From Candidatus Nomurabacteria bacterium (GTDB lineage Bacteria > Patescibacteria > Paceibacteria > UBA9973): DNA of 64,000 nt. Shown one piece after another: positions 17,361-26,452 of this stretch. Position numbers and translations under genes: made by a program. The stretch's first letter is position 1, and every line of letters begins with the position of its first letter. The notes beneath the pieces were generated by a model. The model was not told the DNA's origin and searched no databases. It saw only the letters and a list, made by a program, of their open reading frames with translations. Location: NCBI GenBank assembly GCA_026396015.1, contig JAPLXP010000003.1, forward strand, positions 198,158-262,157, in the 5' to 3' direction.

Positions 17361-17819
17361 ATGAAAAAAGCAATTATATTTTTATCTGTTGGCTTTATGG
17401 CTCTGGGAATGGCATTTTTCACTCTTCCTGCAAAGTCTGAAGCTTTTACAGTATCTTTTGGTAATCTCGGAAATTACGGATCTAGTTATGGAGCAGGTTA
17501 TGGTATAGGATATGGCAATACTTATGGTGGATACGGAGGTTATGGCTATGGCTATGGCCAAGGCGGCGCTGTGACATCTGGATACACTAGTGGTACTGGA
17601 TACCCTTCAGCAAATTATAATAATTATGGTATGGGTGGATACGGAATGAATACAGGATATGGTATGAATACAGGATATGGTATGGGATATGCCTCAAGCT
17701 ACGGCATGGGTTATGGTTCAAGCTATGGAAGGGGCTACGGTTCAGGATACGGTATGGGATACACATCAGGTTATGGAGGATACGGAGGAGGATACGGATG
17801 TTTTATATTTTGTTTTTAA
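17361..17819 (+). CDS. Secreted Gly/Tyr-rich repeat protein
   Basis: A 152-residue protein with a signal peptide (MKKAIIFLSVGFMALGMAFF, cleavage near AKSEA) followed by a low-complexity mature region built from GYG, YGMGY, NTGYGM and SSYG units; it ends GGYGCFIFCF with two cysteines. Proteins of this kind assemble or adhere on surfaces; none of the repeats identifies an enzyme. The in-frame start at 17361 matches the signal peptide and the strong promoter just upstream. Likely a cell-surface or matrix component. Confidence 0.8.
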   Translation: MKKAIIFLSVGFMALGMAFFTLPAKSEAFTVSFGNLGNYGSSYGAGYGIGYGNTYGGYGGYGYGYGQGGAVTSGYTSGTGYPSANYNNYGMGGYGMNTGYGMNTGYGMGYASSYGMGYGSSYGRGYGSGYGMGYTSGYGGYGGGYGCFIFCF

Positions 17820-17830
17820 AAGAATAAATA

Positions 17831-17863
17831 AAAAGAGCCGCGACATTTGTCGCGGCTCTTTTT
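17831..17863. terminator. Bidirectional terminator
   Basis: AAAGAGCCGCGACA, TT, TGTCGCGGCTCTTT stem with A- and T-runs, placed between the convergent Gly/Tyr-rich gene and rmuC. Confidence 0.85.
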
Positions 17864-17865
17864 AT

Positions 17866-18921
17866 TTATTCTTCGTCTTGTGGTTTCTCTATTGTGAGTG
17901 TCTCTACTTTTAAAGCTTCACCTGTGATACGCATCACGTCCTTGTCTACTTTTCGGAATTCATGATTAGACTTGTTGAAGTGGTTCACTGTGGTCTCTAA
18001 TGCCGCACCCATCTTCTTGTGATACTCTTCGTACTTTTGTAGGTGTGTACCTAGTTCACCGACGCGCTTGATGATATCTTTTGCACCTTCCTCGATCTGC
18101 ATAGCTTTTAGGCCCTGTAGGACTGTCTGTAGATAAGCTAGGAATGAAGTCGGCGATACGATGATGACTTTGTACTTACTAGCAGCTCTCTGTATTAGAT
18201 TCTCTGTATCTTCACCGACGAGTGCACCGATTTTATTTACGAGTAAATCATAATAGATTGCCTCGTGAGGGATGAACATAAATGCGAATTCCATCGTACC
18301 ATTCTCGGGTTGGATATATTTTGAAGTTTCAGTAATACGATTCTTCAAATCATTTACAAAGACTTTTTCTAATCTGTCTTTCTCAGCCTTGTCACTCGTT
18401 TCGCTTATTCTGTTGTAATTTTCAAGCGAGAATTTTGAATCAATCGGGATTATTTTATCTTTTACAAATACCGCTGCATCCACTATCGTGCCGTCTGGAA
18501 AAGGGAATTGCATCTGATATGAACCCGGTGGCATGATATTTTTCAAGAGTGTCTCGAGATAATATTCACCCAATATTCCACGCTGCTTTGGATTCTTCAA
18601 TATGTCTTGGAGGCTCTGGAGCTGATCTGTGAATCCTACTACCTGCTTGTTAGTCTCGTCTAGTCTTGTGATCTTTTCTGTGATGTCTGAGATAATTCTT
18701 GAAGTCTCTGAAGATTGGTATCGCATAGACTGAGTCATCTCTTTTTGACTCTCGGTCAATTTATTATCAATAGTCCGAGTGAGCTCATTCATCTGAGAGA
18801 GGAGTAGCTGTAGTCCTGTGTCATCCTTTTTCTCTTCAGGTTTTGTATTTTTCTTTAGCAAAAGAAAAGCGATAATAATGCCCAATATAATTCCCAAAAT
18901 AATTGTAATAGCTGTTGTCAT
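17866..18921 (-). CDS. rmuC: DNA recombination protein RmuC
   Basis: A 351-residue membrane-anchored protein: N-terminal helix (TTAITIILGIILGIIIAFLL), coiled coil (about 35-110), then the RmuC nuclease-like domain with GILGEYYLETLLKNIMPPGS, IIPIDSKFSLENYNRI and EFAFMFIPHEAIYYD. The PD-(D/E)XK-like fold is thought to limit inversions at repeats, which is of interest in a genome full of palindromes. TAAAAT preceded by TGC lies exactly 6 nt before the ATG. Confidence 0.93.
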   Translation of the reverse strand: MTTAITIILGIILGIIIAFLLLKKNTKPEEKKDDTGLQLLLSQMNELTRTIDNKLTESQKEMTQSMRYQSSETSRIISDITEKITRLDETNKQVVGFTDQLQSLQDILKNPKQRGILGEYYLETLLKNIMPPGSYQMQFPFPDGTIVDAAVFVKDKIIPIDSKFSLENYNRISETSDKAEKDRLEKVFVNDLKNRITETSKYIQPENGTMEFAFMFIPHEAIYYDLLVNKIGALVGEDTENLIQRAASKYKVIIVSPTSFLAYLQTVLQGLKAMQIEEGAKDIIKRVGELGTHLQKYEEYHKKMGAALETTVNHFNKSNHEFRKVDKDVMRITGEALKVETLTIEKPQDEE

Positions 18922-19018
18922 TCACATATTTTAGCATAAAAAGGTTATTTTTAGACCTTAAAATTACCCTTTACAAAATCAATCAAATATGATATAATAC
19001 AAAAAAATTATTTGAAAA

Positions 19019-21028
19019 ATGAAAGTCAAAAAACTTAATCAGTTACCAGCCTGGAAGGCTAGTGCGATCCGTAACTTAAGAAAATACTTAAGATTACATG
19101 AAAACCCCCCTGTCCTTCGCGGGTTACAAATTCCACTTTTCAGTGATGTTATTGACTTTGTGCAAAGTGGTAAGAATGCTGGATATGTCAGTGCTCCTAT
19201 GGGGACTGGTAAAACAGTTATTTTTACCGAATTCGCAAATGCACTAAAACAAAGAGTAATTGTTGTCGTTCCATCCATTCTTCTTATTCATCAGACCAGA
19301 GAAGAAATTGCTTCATTTGCTCCATCGTTACGTGTCGGTCTTCTTTATTCAAAGAAGAAACAATATGATACTGACGTTGTTATTACTACTTATACCTCGT
19401 TAGGTATTGGTATCAAAAATGGAACACTTAAAGTAAAAGACTTTAATTGGCTGATTTTAGATGAAGCTCATGAGAGCTTGTCTGTAAGTCGCCAAAAGGT
19501 AGTCAATCGTTTCAAACACGCAATCCGTTTAGGTTTTACTGCTTCTGAAAAATATGATGAGGAAAAACAATTGTCAAAATTATTGCCAAATGAAATTCAT
19601 CGCATCACTATTCTTGAAGCCGTAGAAAGTGGTTTGCTGTGTCCTTTTTCTGTTGTCATTGCTCAAACTACAACGGATTTATCTAAAGTTGGTTCTGTTA
19701 ATGGAGATTATGATAAAAAACAGCTTGAAAAAGCTGTAAACAAGGAGGGGCGAAATCGTTCGGCTGTAGCACTTTATGAGACAACTCCTTTTTATAAGGG
19801 TAAATCTTTGATGTGTCATTGTGTATCTATTGAGCACGCGGAAGCTGTAGCAAGAAAATTTCGTGCCAATGGGTGGCGAGCCGAAGCCGTGCATAGTCAG
19901 ATTGAAGATGATACTAGAGGTAAAAGACTTCAAGATTTCTGTTCGGGGAAATTAACGGTACTTTGCAATGTTGATATTCTTACACGAGGATTCAATGCAC
20001 CTATCGTGAGTATTTGTTTCAATCTTCGTCCTACTCGTTCGCTTGTAGTCGCTACTCAGAGAGCTCGTAATTTGCGCATAGACAGAAACAATTCAGACAA
20101 GTTTGCTGTTGTCGTTGATTTTGTTGATGCAAATTTTAATCGCTCTAATCCGCCTCTAACTTTTGATAAAGTTGTAGATGGGTCTGCTTTAGTTGTTCCT
20201 TCTTTCTGGAAAGATAATAAAATTTTTTCAGAAATTTCAAAACAATTGCAACCTGCTATTCCTATAGATGATTTAAAGGTTTATGTTGAAACTAGTGAAG
20301 TACTAAGAATTACTGGAAGTATGCAAAAATGGGAAGAATCAAAGTGGGTTTCCGAAAAAGATATTAAAGATTTGTTCAATCAAAAAGGATGGAAAAACCA
20401 AAGAGAATATGATTCTCAAAGAACTAATTTTGTTGGTTTTCCTCATTCGGTTAATTTTCCTGATGTGTACAAGAAAACATTTGGTGAAGTTGTTTTTGGA
20501 AAAAAAGGGCTTAAGGATGTCGAATGGCTTTTTGCAGAAGAAATCAAAAAATTATTTTTCGAAAATGATTGGAAAAATCAAAAAGGATACGAAAAAAACA
20601 AACCTTCCAATTGCCCTTCACCTTCAAATTTTCCAAGAATTTATAATACAACATTTAGTGAAATGATGTACGGAAGAAAAAAAGAAGTTAACGGTGTATG
20701 GTTGTCAGAAGAACAAGTTCGTGAACTTTTTTTAAAGGAAAAATGGAAAAATCAAGCTGAATATGACAAAAAAAGACCATCAGGATGTCCAAGCTTTAGT
20801 AATTTTAGGAAGTTTTATGGAAAACCGTTTAAGGAGGTTATGTATCCTAATGGTAAATGGCCTTCAGAAGTGGATGTAAAAAAACTATTTATCGAAAATA
20901 AATGGAAAGATTACAAAGAATATAATAAAAATAAACCAAAAAATTATCCTTATTCTTTTCATTTCCCTGATATTTACAAAAAAACCTTCAATCAACTTGT
21001 TGGAGGAGAGTATAGAAAACATCTTTAA
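19019..21028 (+). CDS. SF2 DEAD/DEAH helicase with a C-terminal array of four about 60-residue repeats
   Basis: Residues about 30-390 form a type III restriction-like SF2 helicase: Walker A PMGTGKT (about 60), DEAH at about 147 (LILDEAHESL), and a motif VI VVATQRARNLRID. Residues about 440-669 are four copies of a unit with the pattern W.SE..I..LF....WKNQ..YD..RP...P...NF...Y.KTF.EV.YG. Such repeats are expected to bind DNA or protein, but I do not recognise the family with certainty. There is no nuclease domain. TATAAT lies upstream with a 20-nt AT-rich leader lacking Shine-Dalgarno. The 3' end carries a two-hairpin module also found behind the next helicase. Confidence 0.85.
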   Translation: MKVKKLNQLPAWKASAIRNLRKYLRLHENPPVLRGLQIPLFSDVIDFVQSGKNAGYVSAPMGTGKTVIFTEFANALKQRVIVVVPSILLIHQTREEIASFAPSLRVGLLYSKKKQYDTDVVITTYTSLGIGIKNGTLKVKDFNWLILDEAHESLSVSRQKVVNRFKHAIRLGFTASEKYDEEKQLSKLLPNEIHRITILEAVESGLLCPFSVVIAQTTTDLSKVGSVNGDYDKKQLEKAVNKEGRNRSAVALYETTPFYKGKSLMCHCVSIEHAEAVARKFRANGWRAEAVHSQIEDDTRGKRLQDFCSGKLTVLCNVDILTRGFNAPIVSICFNLRPTRSLVVATQRARNLRIDRNNSDKFAVVVDFVDANFNRSNPPLTFDKVVDGSALVVPSFWKDNKIFSEISKQLQPAIPIDDLKVYVETSEVLRITGSMQKWEESKWVSEKDIKDLFNQKGWKNQREYDSQRTNFVGFPHSVNFPDVYKKTFGEVVFGKKGLKDVEWLFAEEIKKLFFENDWKNQKGYEKNKPSNCPSPSNFPRIYNTTFSEMMYGRKKEVNGVWLSEEQVRELFLKEKWKNQAEYDKKRPSGCPSFSNFRKFYGKPFKEVMYPNGKWPSEVDVKKLFIENKWKDYKEYNKNKPKNYPYSFHFPDIYKKTFNQLVGGEYRKHL

Positions 21029-21120
21029 AATTTTCACCTTCCACAAACACAGAGCGATAAAATGCTTTTGTGAATCACAAAAGAGCAGAATCAACGAAGT
21101 TGATTCTGCTCTTTCTTTTT
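21029..21120 (+). terminator. Two-hairpin 3' module of helicase 1
   Basis: After the stop come ACAGAGCGATAAAATGCTTT, a small hairpin TTTTGTGAATCACAAAA and a terminator AGAGCAGAATCAACGAAGTT plus its inverse and a T-run. The same arrangement with substitutions follows the second helicase at 23078. Confidence 0.8.
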
Positions 21121-21178
21121 GCTTGACAATGTGTGTATTTTTATGATATAATACTTAAAAATTAACAACTAAATATAA

Positions 21179-23077
21179 ATGAAAATAAAACTTTATGATT
21201 ATCAAGAAATTGCCTATCAGAAGGTAATACAGGCACTCAATAGTGCGGGTATCGCTCTGATGGTTATGGCAACTGGATTAGGTAAGACAATCGTATCAGC
21301 TCTGATAGCTCGATTCTTTTTGTCTTCTGGATCTGGTAAGCGCATTCTCTTTCTTTCCCATGATAATGGCATTCTAGAACAATCTTATCTGAAATATAAA
21401 TTAATTTTAGGTAACGAATATTCTTATGCTCGTTTTTTTGGTAAAAAGAAAAATTGGAATGCAGATAAACATGATATTGTTTTTGCTACATTCCAATCCA
21501 AGCCGCATAAATTTTTTAAAGCGGACCACTTCGACTTTATTATTGTTGATGAGAGTCACCACAGTAAGGCTGATACTTATTTCTCTACATTAAATTATTT
21601 TACTCCTGTATGGAAGCTCGGTATGACTGCGACTCCTGATCGTGAAGATGAACGAGATATTCGTTCTATCTTTGGAAAAGAAGTTGTTACTTATGATCTT
21701 TCTGAGGCCATGGCAAATGGTTGGCTGACACCTGTTGAATACAAGATTCTCAGTGATGGTATGGATTTAGCGATGCTTGAAGAAATTTGCCAAGAGGTAT
21801 TAGTCGAAAATGTGCGTATATCTGAAAGTCAGCTCAATGAACGAATATTTATTCGTACGAGGAGTGATGAGCAGTGTAAACAGATTTTAGATTATACTAA
21901 AAATGGTTTAAAGGCTATCGTGTTTTGTGCAAACATTACACACCTAGAACACATTATGGAGCTATTACCGAATAGTGTTGCCGTTCATTCTGGACGTACT
22001 GATGACGAGAATGATGAAGCAGAAATAATGTACCGTACTGGAAAAGCCTCCCATATACTCGTTGTAGATAAATACAATGAAGGGAAGGATTTACCTGATA
22101 CTGATGTCCTTGTTTTTCTTCGTACTACTGATTCATACCGTATCTGGGTTCAACAGCTTGGACGCGGGCTACGCCTATTTCCTGGAAAAGATAAAGTTAT
22201 TATTCTGGATTTTGTTGCAAACATTGAACGTGTAAAAAATGTTCATAGTTTTGCAATGCAGGTAAAAGAATATGGAGGAGGTGGAATAAATCAGGAATTC
22301 AAACTTGATACACCTCTTCATCTTGAAGGAAAAAACTTTAGCTTTGATTTCAGTTCAGAATTGGTAAATCTTATGTCTGTGTTTGAAAAGGTTAGTTTGA
22401 ATTGTTATGCAAATTGGAAAGAAGCATCGAATGCTGCGATCAATCTTGGTATCACAAAACAAGAAGAATATCGTGCTTATTATAAGCAAGATATTAGACT
22501 ACCCAGTGCTCCTGAACAAGTCTACTCTGATTTTCCAGGATATAAAGTATTCTTAGGTGGAGTTTCTAAGGACTATTATCTAACTTGGCAAGAAGCCTCA
22601 ATTGCTTCGATTAAACTTGGTATTAAAACACAAGATCAATACCATAAGGATTATATGAATGATCCTAGATTGCCTTCACAAATAAATACTTTTTATCCTA
22701 ATTTCCCAGGTTCAAAAGTTTTTTTTGGGGGAGTTGAAAAAGATTATTATTTAACCTTAAAAGAAGCACAAGAAGCAGCTAAAAAGTTGGGTATAAAAAC
22801 CTACAAAGAGTATTCAAAAAGATACAAAGAGGATCCTAAGTTGCCATCTGTTCCAGGAAGATTTTATTCAGACTATGTAAGTTTTGATTTATTTATCGGC
22901 TCAGATTATTATTCAACATGGCAAGAAGCTTCCGATTCTGTTAAAAAATTGAATATTTGTACTAGGGCAGATTACCAAAGAAAACAATTTTATAAAAAAG
23001 ATTTAAGACTCCATTCAAATCCAGATATGTATTACAAAGATTTTCCAGACTGGCAAAATTTTTTAGGAAAAGAGTAA
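21179..23077 (+). CDS. SF2 DEAD/DEAH helicase with C-terminal integrase-type repeats
   Basis: A 632-residue paralogue-like helicase: Walker A MATGLGKT (about 31-38), DESH box at about 124 (IIVDESHHSKAD), TATPDRED motif III and motif VI QQLGRGLRLFPG. From about residue 415 come four units with the pattern Y..WQEAS.AA..LGI.T..EY...Y..DPRLPS.P...Y.DFPG...FLGG. These resemble the short repeats known from some phage-type integrases (PF14882, from memory), so they may direct DNA binding. Its own promoter (TTGACA with TATAAT) lies in the gap after helicase 1. No Shine-Dalgarno. Confidence 0.85.
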   Translation: MKIKLYDYQEIAYQKVIQALNSAGIALMVMATGLGKTIVSALIARFFLSSGSGKRILFLSHDNGILEQSYLKYKLILGNEYSYARFFGKKKNWNADKHDIVFATFQSKPHKFFKADHFDFIIVDESHHSKADTYFSTLNYFTPVWKLGMTATPDREDERDIRSIFGKEVVTYDLSEAMANGWLTPVEYKILSDGMDLAMLEEICQEVLVENVRISESQLNERIFIRTRSDEQCKQILDYTKNGLKAIVFCANITHLEHIMELLPNSVAVHSGRTDDENDEAEIMYRTGKASHILVVDKYNEGKDLPDTDVLVFLRTTDSYRIWVQQLGRGLRLFPGKDKVIILDFVANIERVKNVHSFAMQVKEYGGGGINQEFKLDTPLHLEGKNFSFDFSSELVNLMSVFEKVSLNCYANWKEASNAAINLGITKQEEYRAYYKQDIRLPSAPEQVYSDFPGYKVFLGGVSKDYYLTWQEASIASIKLGIKTQDQYHKDYMNDPRLPSQINTFYPNFPGSKVFFGGVEKDYYLTLKEAQEAAKKLGIKTYKEYSKRYKEDPKLPSVPGRFYSDYVSFDLFIGSDYYSTWQEASDSVKKLNICTRADYQRKQFYKKDLRLHSNPDMYYKDFPDWQNFLGKE

Positions 23078-23178
23078 AATTTTCATTTGTACTTTCTAAA
23101 ACACAGAGCAATAAATTGCTTTTGTGATTCACAAAAAAGCATAATCAACTTCGTTGATTATGCTTTTTCTTTTTTTTA
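23078..23178 (+). terminator. Two-hairpin 3' module of helicase 2
   Basis: ACACAGAGCAATAAATTGCT, the small hairpin TTTTGTGATTCACAAAA and the terminator AGCATAATCAACTTCGTTGA with its inverse and a T-run correspond feature by feature to the module at 21029. The substitutions in the terminator stem are compensated. Confidence 0.8.
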
Positions 23179-23251
23179 AAATTTTATACCTATTTACAAA
23201 AATATTTAGATATTGTAATGTAAAAAGAAACTAAAGAAAGGAAAATTAAAT

Positions 23252-23995
23252 ATGAAAAAATCATTAATTATTAAAACAGAAAGCAATTTCGTAAGAGAGT
23301 TGTTATTGCTACTCAAGTATTATGATTGCTTAACAGAAGCAGATGAAATTCTTTCTCAAATAGGAGGGGTTGGAAGGAGAGAGGAATATCTTGATGCTGG
23401 AGACGAAAAACCTTCTTTGTTCCGTAGTAATGTAGATATGGACTTAGAGCCATTTGTGCTTGAAGCTATTTTGCTAAATCAAATTAAAAAATCAGATTTT
23501 TTTTCTGTAGAAATTAAGTTCAACTACAAGAATTCTAATAAAATTTTAAATGAACTTGATTCTAAGACTGAATTTACTGGAATTGGGGACGTAGAAGATT
23601 TTCTTGGTATTAATAATTTTTCATTAGAAATTGAAACTAAGGAGGTATTTTTTATTCCTATAATAAGGACAAAAAATATTAAGGATATTAAAAAATTTAT
23701 TTCAGATAAAGGCTTCGAGCCTCTTGGTACATTTGAATTACTTTCTTATCTTGGTTATGTTCATTCACTTAGGAAAAAATCAAATTGGGAAAAATCTCAA
23801 AAACTCCTACCTAAAGCTTTCCATGGAAAGGGTGTACCTATAATTGCTATACGTGATATTTTACTTAGAAGTCATAAGCAATCATATCAAAAATCAGTAT
23901 TACTTTCTGCTCAGAATCTTTATCACATCAGAGTAAGAAGTTCTGCTGGAGGATTCAATAAAATCGTTTATGTTATCTGTGAGAAAAAGAAATAA
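23252..23995 (+). CDS. Hypothetical protein downstream of the helicase pair
   Basis: A 247-residue soluble protein with no recognised motif. The N-terminus MKKSLIIKTESNFVRELLLL is helical; the C-terminus NLYHIRVRSSAGGFNKIVYV looks like a compact beta domain. AAAGGA about 8 nt before the ATG is one of the few Shine-Dalgarno-like sequences in the window. A terminator follows. Its position suggests a link with the two helicases, but each of the three genes has its own promoter region. Confidence 0.55.
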   Translation: MKKSLIIKTESNFVRELLLLLKYYDCLTEADEILSQIGGVGRREEYLDAGDEKPSLFRSNVDMDLEPFVLEAILLNQIKKSDFFSVEIKFNYKNSNKILNELDSKTEFTGIGDVEDFLGINNFSLEIETKEVFFIPIIRTKNIKDIKKFISDKGFEPLGTFELLSYLGYVHSLRKKSNWEKSQKLLPKAFHGKGVPIIAIRDILLRSHKQSYQKSVLLSAQNLYHIRVRSSAGGFNKIVYVICEKKK

Positions 23996-23997
23996 AA

Positions 23998-24036
23998 TAA
24001 AGCCACTATTATTAATTAATGGTGGCTTATTTTTTC
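23998..24036. terminator. Intrinsic terminator between the hypothetical gene and the exonuclease gene
   Basis: AAAGCCACTATTA, TTAAT, TAATGGTGGCTT stem (with G-T pairs) flanked by A- and T-runs; it can serve both convergent genes. Confidence 0.7.
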
Positions 24037-24039
24037 TAT

Positions 24040-24762
24040 TTAAACTAATTTTCCTAAATGATATCTTAAAGTATATATCCAATCTTCGTCGTCTGGATCG
24101 CTGGTTTCTTTTTGATTGAGGAACCATTCGAGGTATCCACGGTCGATGCGGGCTACGTCGGCTACAGATTTGCCAGAGTGTTTTCCAAAAGAGAACATAC
24201 TCATGAGTGATGGCTTTGATGATATCTCGATCATCTCAGCGTAGGCACCCTCGTCGTCTGTATTTTTTTCTTTCTTTATCTTTTCTACTAGTCTCTCAAA
24301 AAGTTTTTCCAGTACGAGTACATCACCGAGTGCATCGTGGGCCTGAGCCTCGATGTCGATATCTAAAAAGTATCGTAGATATTGGAGCTTGTGCTGGGGG
24401 ATCTTGCCATCTTTATCGAGTGCTCGCACTACGCGGAGTGTGCAGATAGTATGCGCAGGTACGATGCCTTCTTTCTTGATCATTCCTATATCAAATTTTG
24501 CATTGTGGGCTACCATGATAGTATCGCCGTCCTCGAGCATTGATTTGATATTTTTATAATCATTACTTTCCTTGAATGATGGCTTGTCCGCCACCATCTT
24601 GTTTGATATATGCGTTACAGCAGACGCTTCGGGTGGGATCTTCATCCCTGGATTATAAAGTTCGCAGAATATCTCGTCACCAGTTTTATAAGCTAGCTGA
24701 CACAGAAGGTCTGTCGCATTTATACCTGTAGTCTCAGTATCTAAAAATACAATTTTTTTCAT
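24040..24762 (-). CDS. DnaQ-like 3'-5' exonuclease (exonuclease X type)
   Basis: A DEDD exonuclease of 240 residues: Exo I VFLDTETTGI at the N-terminus, Exo II HNAKFDIGMI, Exo III AHDALGDVLVLEKL with the DEDDh-type His. The C-terminal part SFGKHSGKSVADVARIDRGY LEWFLNQ is the DUF3820-type domain found in exonuclease X relatives. It degrades single-stranded or mismatched DNA, or proofreads. TAAAAT ends exactly 6 nt before the ATG. Confidence 0.92.
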   Translation of the reverse strand: MKKIVFLDTETTGINATDLLCQLAYKTGDEIFCELYNPGMKIPPEASAVTHISNKMVADKPSFKESNDYKNIKSMLEDGDTIMVAHNAKFDIGMIKKEGIVPAHTICTLRVVRALDKDGKIPQHKLQYLRYFLDIDIEAQAHDALGDVLVLEKLFERLVEKIKKEKNTDDEGAYAEMIEISSKPSLMSMFSFGKHSGKSVADVARIDRGYLEWFLNQKETSDPDDEDWIYTLRYHLGKLV

Positions 24763-24810
24763 GCATTTATTTTATCACAATATGCGCCATCAAAATAGCT
24801 TCCATTAAAG

Positions 24811-24960
24811 TGTAATTAAAATAGTCCTTGAAAAAAGTCTTGCGCAGGAACTTAGAAAATAAATGAGTTTACGAGTATTATTTTCTTGAGTGACGAGCAG
24901 AGAAATTTTCTACCAAGAAAATATTCGTGCTTTTTGAGAGGAGCTATTTTAATGGAACTC
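24811..24960. repeat. Palindromic element, family B copy 4, upstream of yqeY
   Basis: It contains AAAAAAGTCTTGCGCAGGA, AAATAAATGAGTTTACGA, GACGAGCAGAGAAATTTT and ATTCGTGCTTTTTGAG, i.e. the family B core in reverse orientation relative to the copy at 14030. Outer arms AATTAAAATAGTCC and GCTATTTTAATGGAA are inverted and locus-specific. Confidence 0.8.
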
Positions 24961-25006
24961 ACAATCCTCATTTCACTTTGAGGCTCGTTTTTGCTATACT
25001 TTATTT

Positions 25007-25456
25007 ATGTTACACGAAGAAATAAAAGGGGAAATAAAGAATGCCATGATGGCAAAGGATACTGTTAAATTAAACGTAGTACGTGGTCTAGTGACTGCTT
25101 TTATGAATGATGCAGTTTCAAAAGGCAAGACTCCACAAGATTTTTTGTCTGATGAAGATGCTCTCGCAGTCATCACTCGTACAGCAAAGCAACGTAAAGA
25201 TGCTATCGAGCAATTCATAGCTGGTGGCCGCCAAGACCTAGCAGACGAGGATCGTGCGCAGCTTGCAATTCTAGAAAAATATTTACCAACATTGATGAGC
25301 GAGGAAGAGGTTTCAAAAGTCGCTATCGCTAAAAAAGAAGAACTAGCGATAACTGATCCTACAAAAAAAGGAATGCTAATGGCTGCAATCATGAAGGATC
25401 TAAAAGGTAAGGCTGATGGTACTGTGGTGAAAAATGTCGTTGATCGTTTGTTTTAA
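25007..25456 (+). CDS. yqeY: GatB/YqeY-domain protein
   Basis: A 149-residue YqeY protein, related to the tRNA-binding tail domain of GatB amidotransferase. The signature EEIKGEIKNAMMAKDTVKLN VVR and IEQFIAGGRQDLADEDRAQL AILEKYLP are clear. Role unproven; probably tRNA-related. TATACT ends exactly 6 nt before the ATG. Followed by the small membrane genes at 25479 and 25827 and the MYG1 gene with short gaps, so an operon is likely. Confidence 0.93.
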   Translation: MLHEEIKGEIKNAMMAKDTVKLNVVRGLVTAFMNDAVSKGKTPQDFLSDEDALAVITRTAKQRKDAIEQFIAGGRQDLADEDRAQLAILEKYLPTLMSEEEVSKVAIAKKEELAITDPTKKGMLMAAIMKDLKGKADGTVVKNVVDRLF

Positions 25457-25478
25457 AAATTAATTTAAAAATATATTT

Positions 25479-25823
25479 ATGCGAATTATTGCACATTGGA
25501 TTATCCTATCTATAGCAGTCTGGGCTACGACTCGTTTTGTTGATGGTGTTACTATTGACCCTGTATGGGTTGCTGCTGTTGTGGGTGCCTGTCTCACATT
25601 GTTCAACATGTTCCTACGCCCTGTTATAAACATCCTGACATTGCCGTTGAATTTTGCTACTCTTGGTTTCTTTGCTCTTGTAATAAATGGTTTGATCTTC
25701 TGGTACCTAGGTACTATCATCAAAGGTTTTCATGTAGAGGGGTTCTATGCTGCATTTGCTGGGGCTCTAGTTGTCTCAGTCCTCAACTGGCTAATCACAA
25801 AGGTCCTACGTACAGATATGTAA
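25479..25823 (+). CDS. Holin-like family protein with four membrane helices (PF04020 type)
   Basis: A 114-residue, very hydrophobic protein with four predicted membrane segments and the conserved stretch LTLFNMFLRPVINILTLPLN followed by FATLGFFALVINGLIFW. This family (mycobacterial four-TMS phage holin family IV) is widespread outside phages and its cellular role is unknown. It lies 22 bp after yqeY and 3 bp before the DedA gene. Confidence 0.88.
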   Translation: MRIIAHWIILSIAVWATTRFVDGVTIDPVWVAAVVGACLTLFNMFLRPVINILTLPLNFATLGFFALVINGLIFWYLGTIIKGFHVEGFYAAFAGALVVSVLNWLITKVLRTDM

Positions 25824-25826
25824 TAT

Positions 25827-26447
25827 ATGTTGTCTATTCGACTTATCGAGCACTTTGTAGAAACACACGCATTTTATGCTTATATTTTTGTGTTCCTGGG
25901 TGTACTAATAGAGGGGGAAGTTGCCGTCATTCTGGCAGGTATCTTTGCTCATCTTGGATCGATAAATCCTTTTATTGGTTTATTCTGTATTATTTTGGGT
26001 GGTGGGTTGCGTTCTGTGTTGGGATACGCTGTTGGAGATTATTTGAATCGCAAACATTCACATCGTCCTATTCTTTTAAAAATTGAACGCAAAATATCAT
26101 ATTTCCTCCCGCGTTTTACAGAGCGTCCTTTTTGGTCCATTTTTGTTTCTCGTTTTTTTATCCTAGGACTTCACTGGTTCACTATCGTATATTCTGGATA
26201 TAAGAGTATAAATAAAAAACTTTATATGAAAGCAGAATTATCTTCTCTAATTATCTGGTCTGTTGGAGTTATGTCTTTGGGATATTTCTTTTCATTAGCG
26301 GCACTTTCTGTTAGTCACGATCTGCGTAAATTCCTGGGTATTATACTCCTTTGTTTTATTGGATTCTTTTTGATTGAAAAAGCTATTGCTCTGGCTATTG
26401 AAATTATCGGTGATATATACGATACTGAAGGTAATCATAAAATATAA
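25827..26447 (+). CDS. DedA family membrane protein
   Basis: A 206-residue membrane protein with the DedA/SNARE-associated pattern: IEGEVAVILAGIFAHLGSIN near the first helices and FTERPFWSIFVSRFFILGLH in place of the usual F-[GR]-R-F-P-R motif. DedA proteins are proposed lipid scramblases needed for membrane homeostasis. The start lies 3 bp after the preceding stop, in a likely operon. Confidence 0.8.
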   Translation: MLSIRLIEHFVETHAFYAYIFVFLGVLIEGEVAVILAGIFAHLGSINPFIGLFCIILGGGLRSVLGYAVGDYLNRKHSHRPILLKIERKISYFLPRFTERPFWSIFVSRFFILGLHWFTIVYSGYKSINKKLYMKAELSSLIIWSVGVMSLGYFFSLAALSVSHDLRKFLGIILLCFIGFFLIEKAIALAIEIIGDIYDTEGNHKI

Positions 26448-26452
26448 ACTAT

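Noticed and set aside
23236..23251. AAAGGA before the 23252 gene as proof of Shine-Dalgarno use
   Set aside because: Single weak match in A-rich DNA, and the 16S tail has no complementary sequence.
25565..26086. 173-codon plus-strand frame over the holin-like and DedA genes
   Set aside because: Cys/Trp-rich out-of-frame translation spanning the stop and start of two recognised genes.
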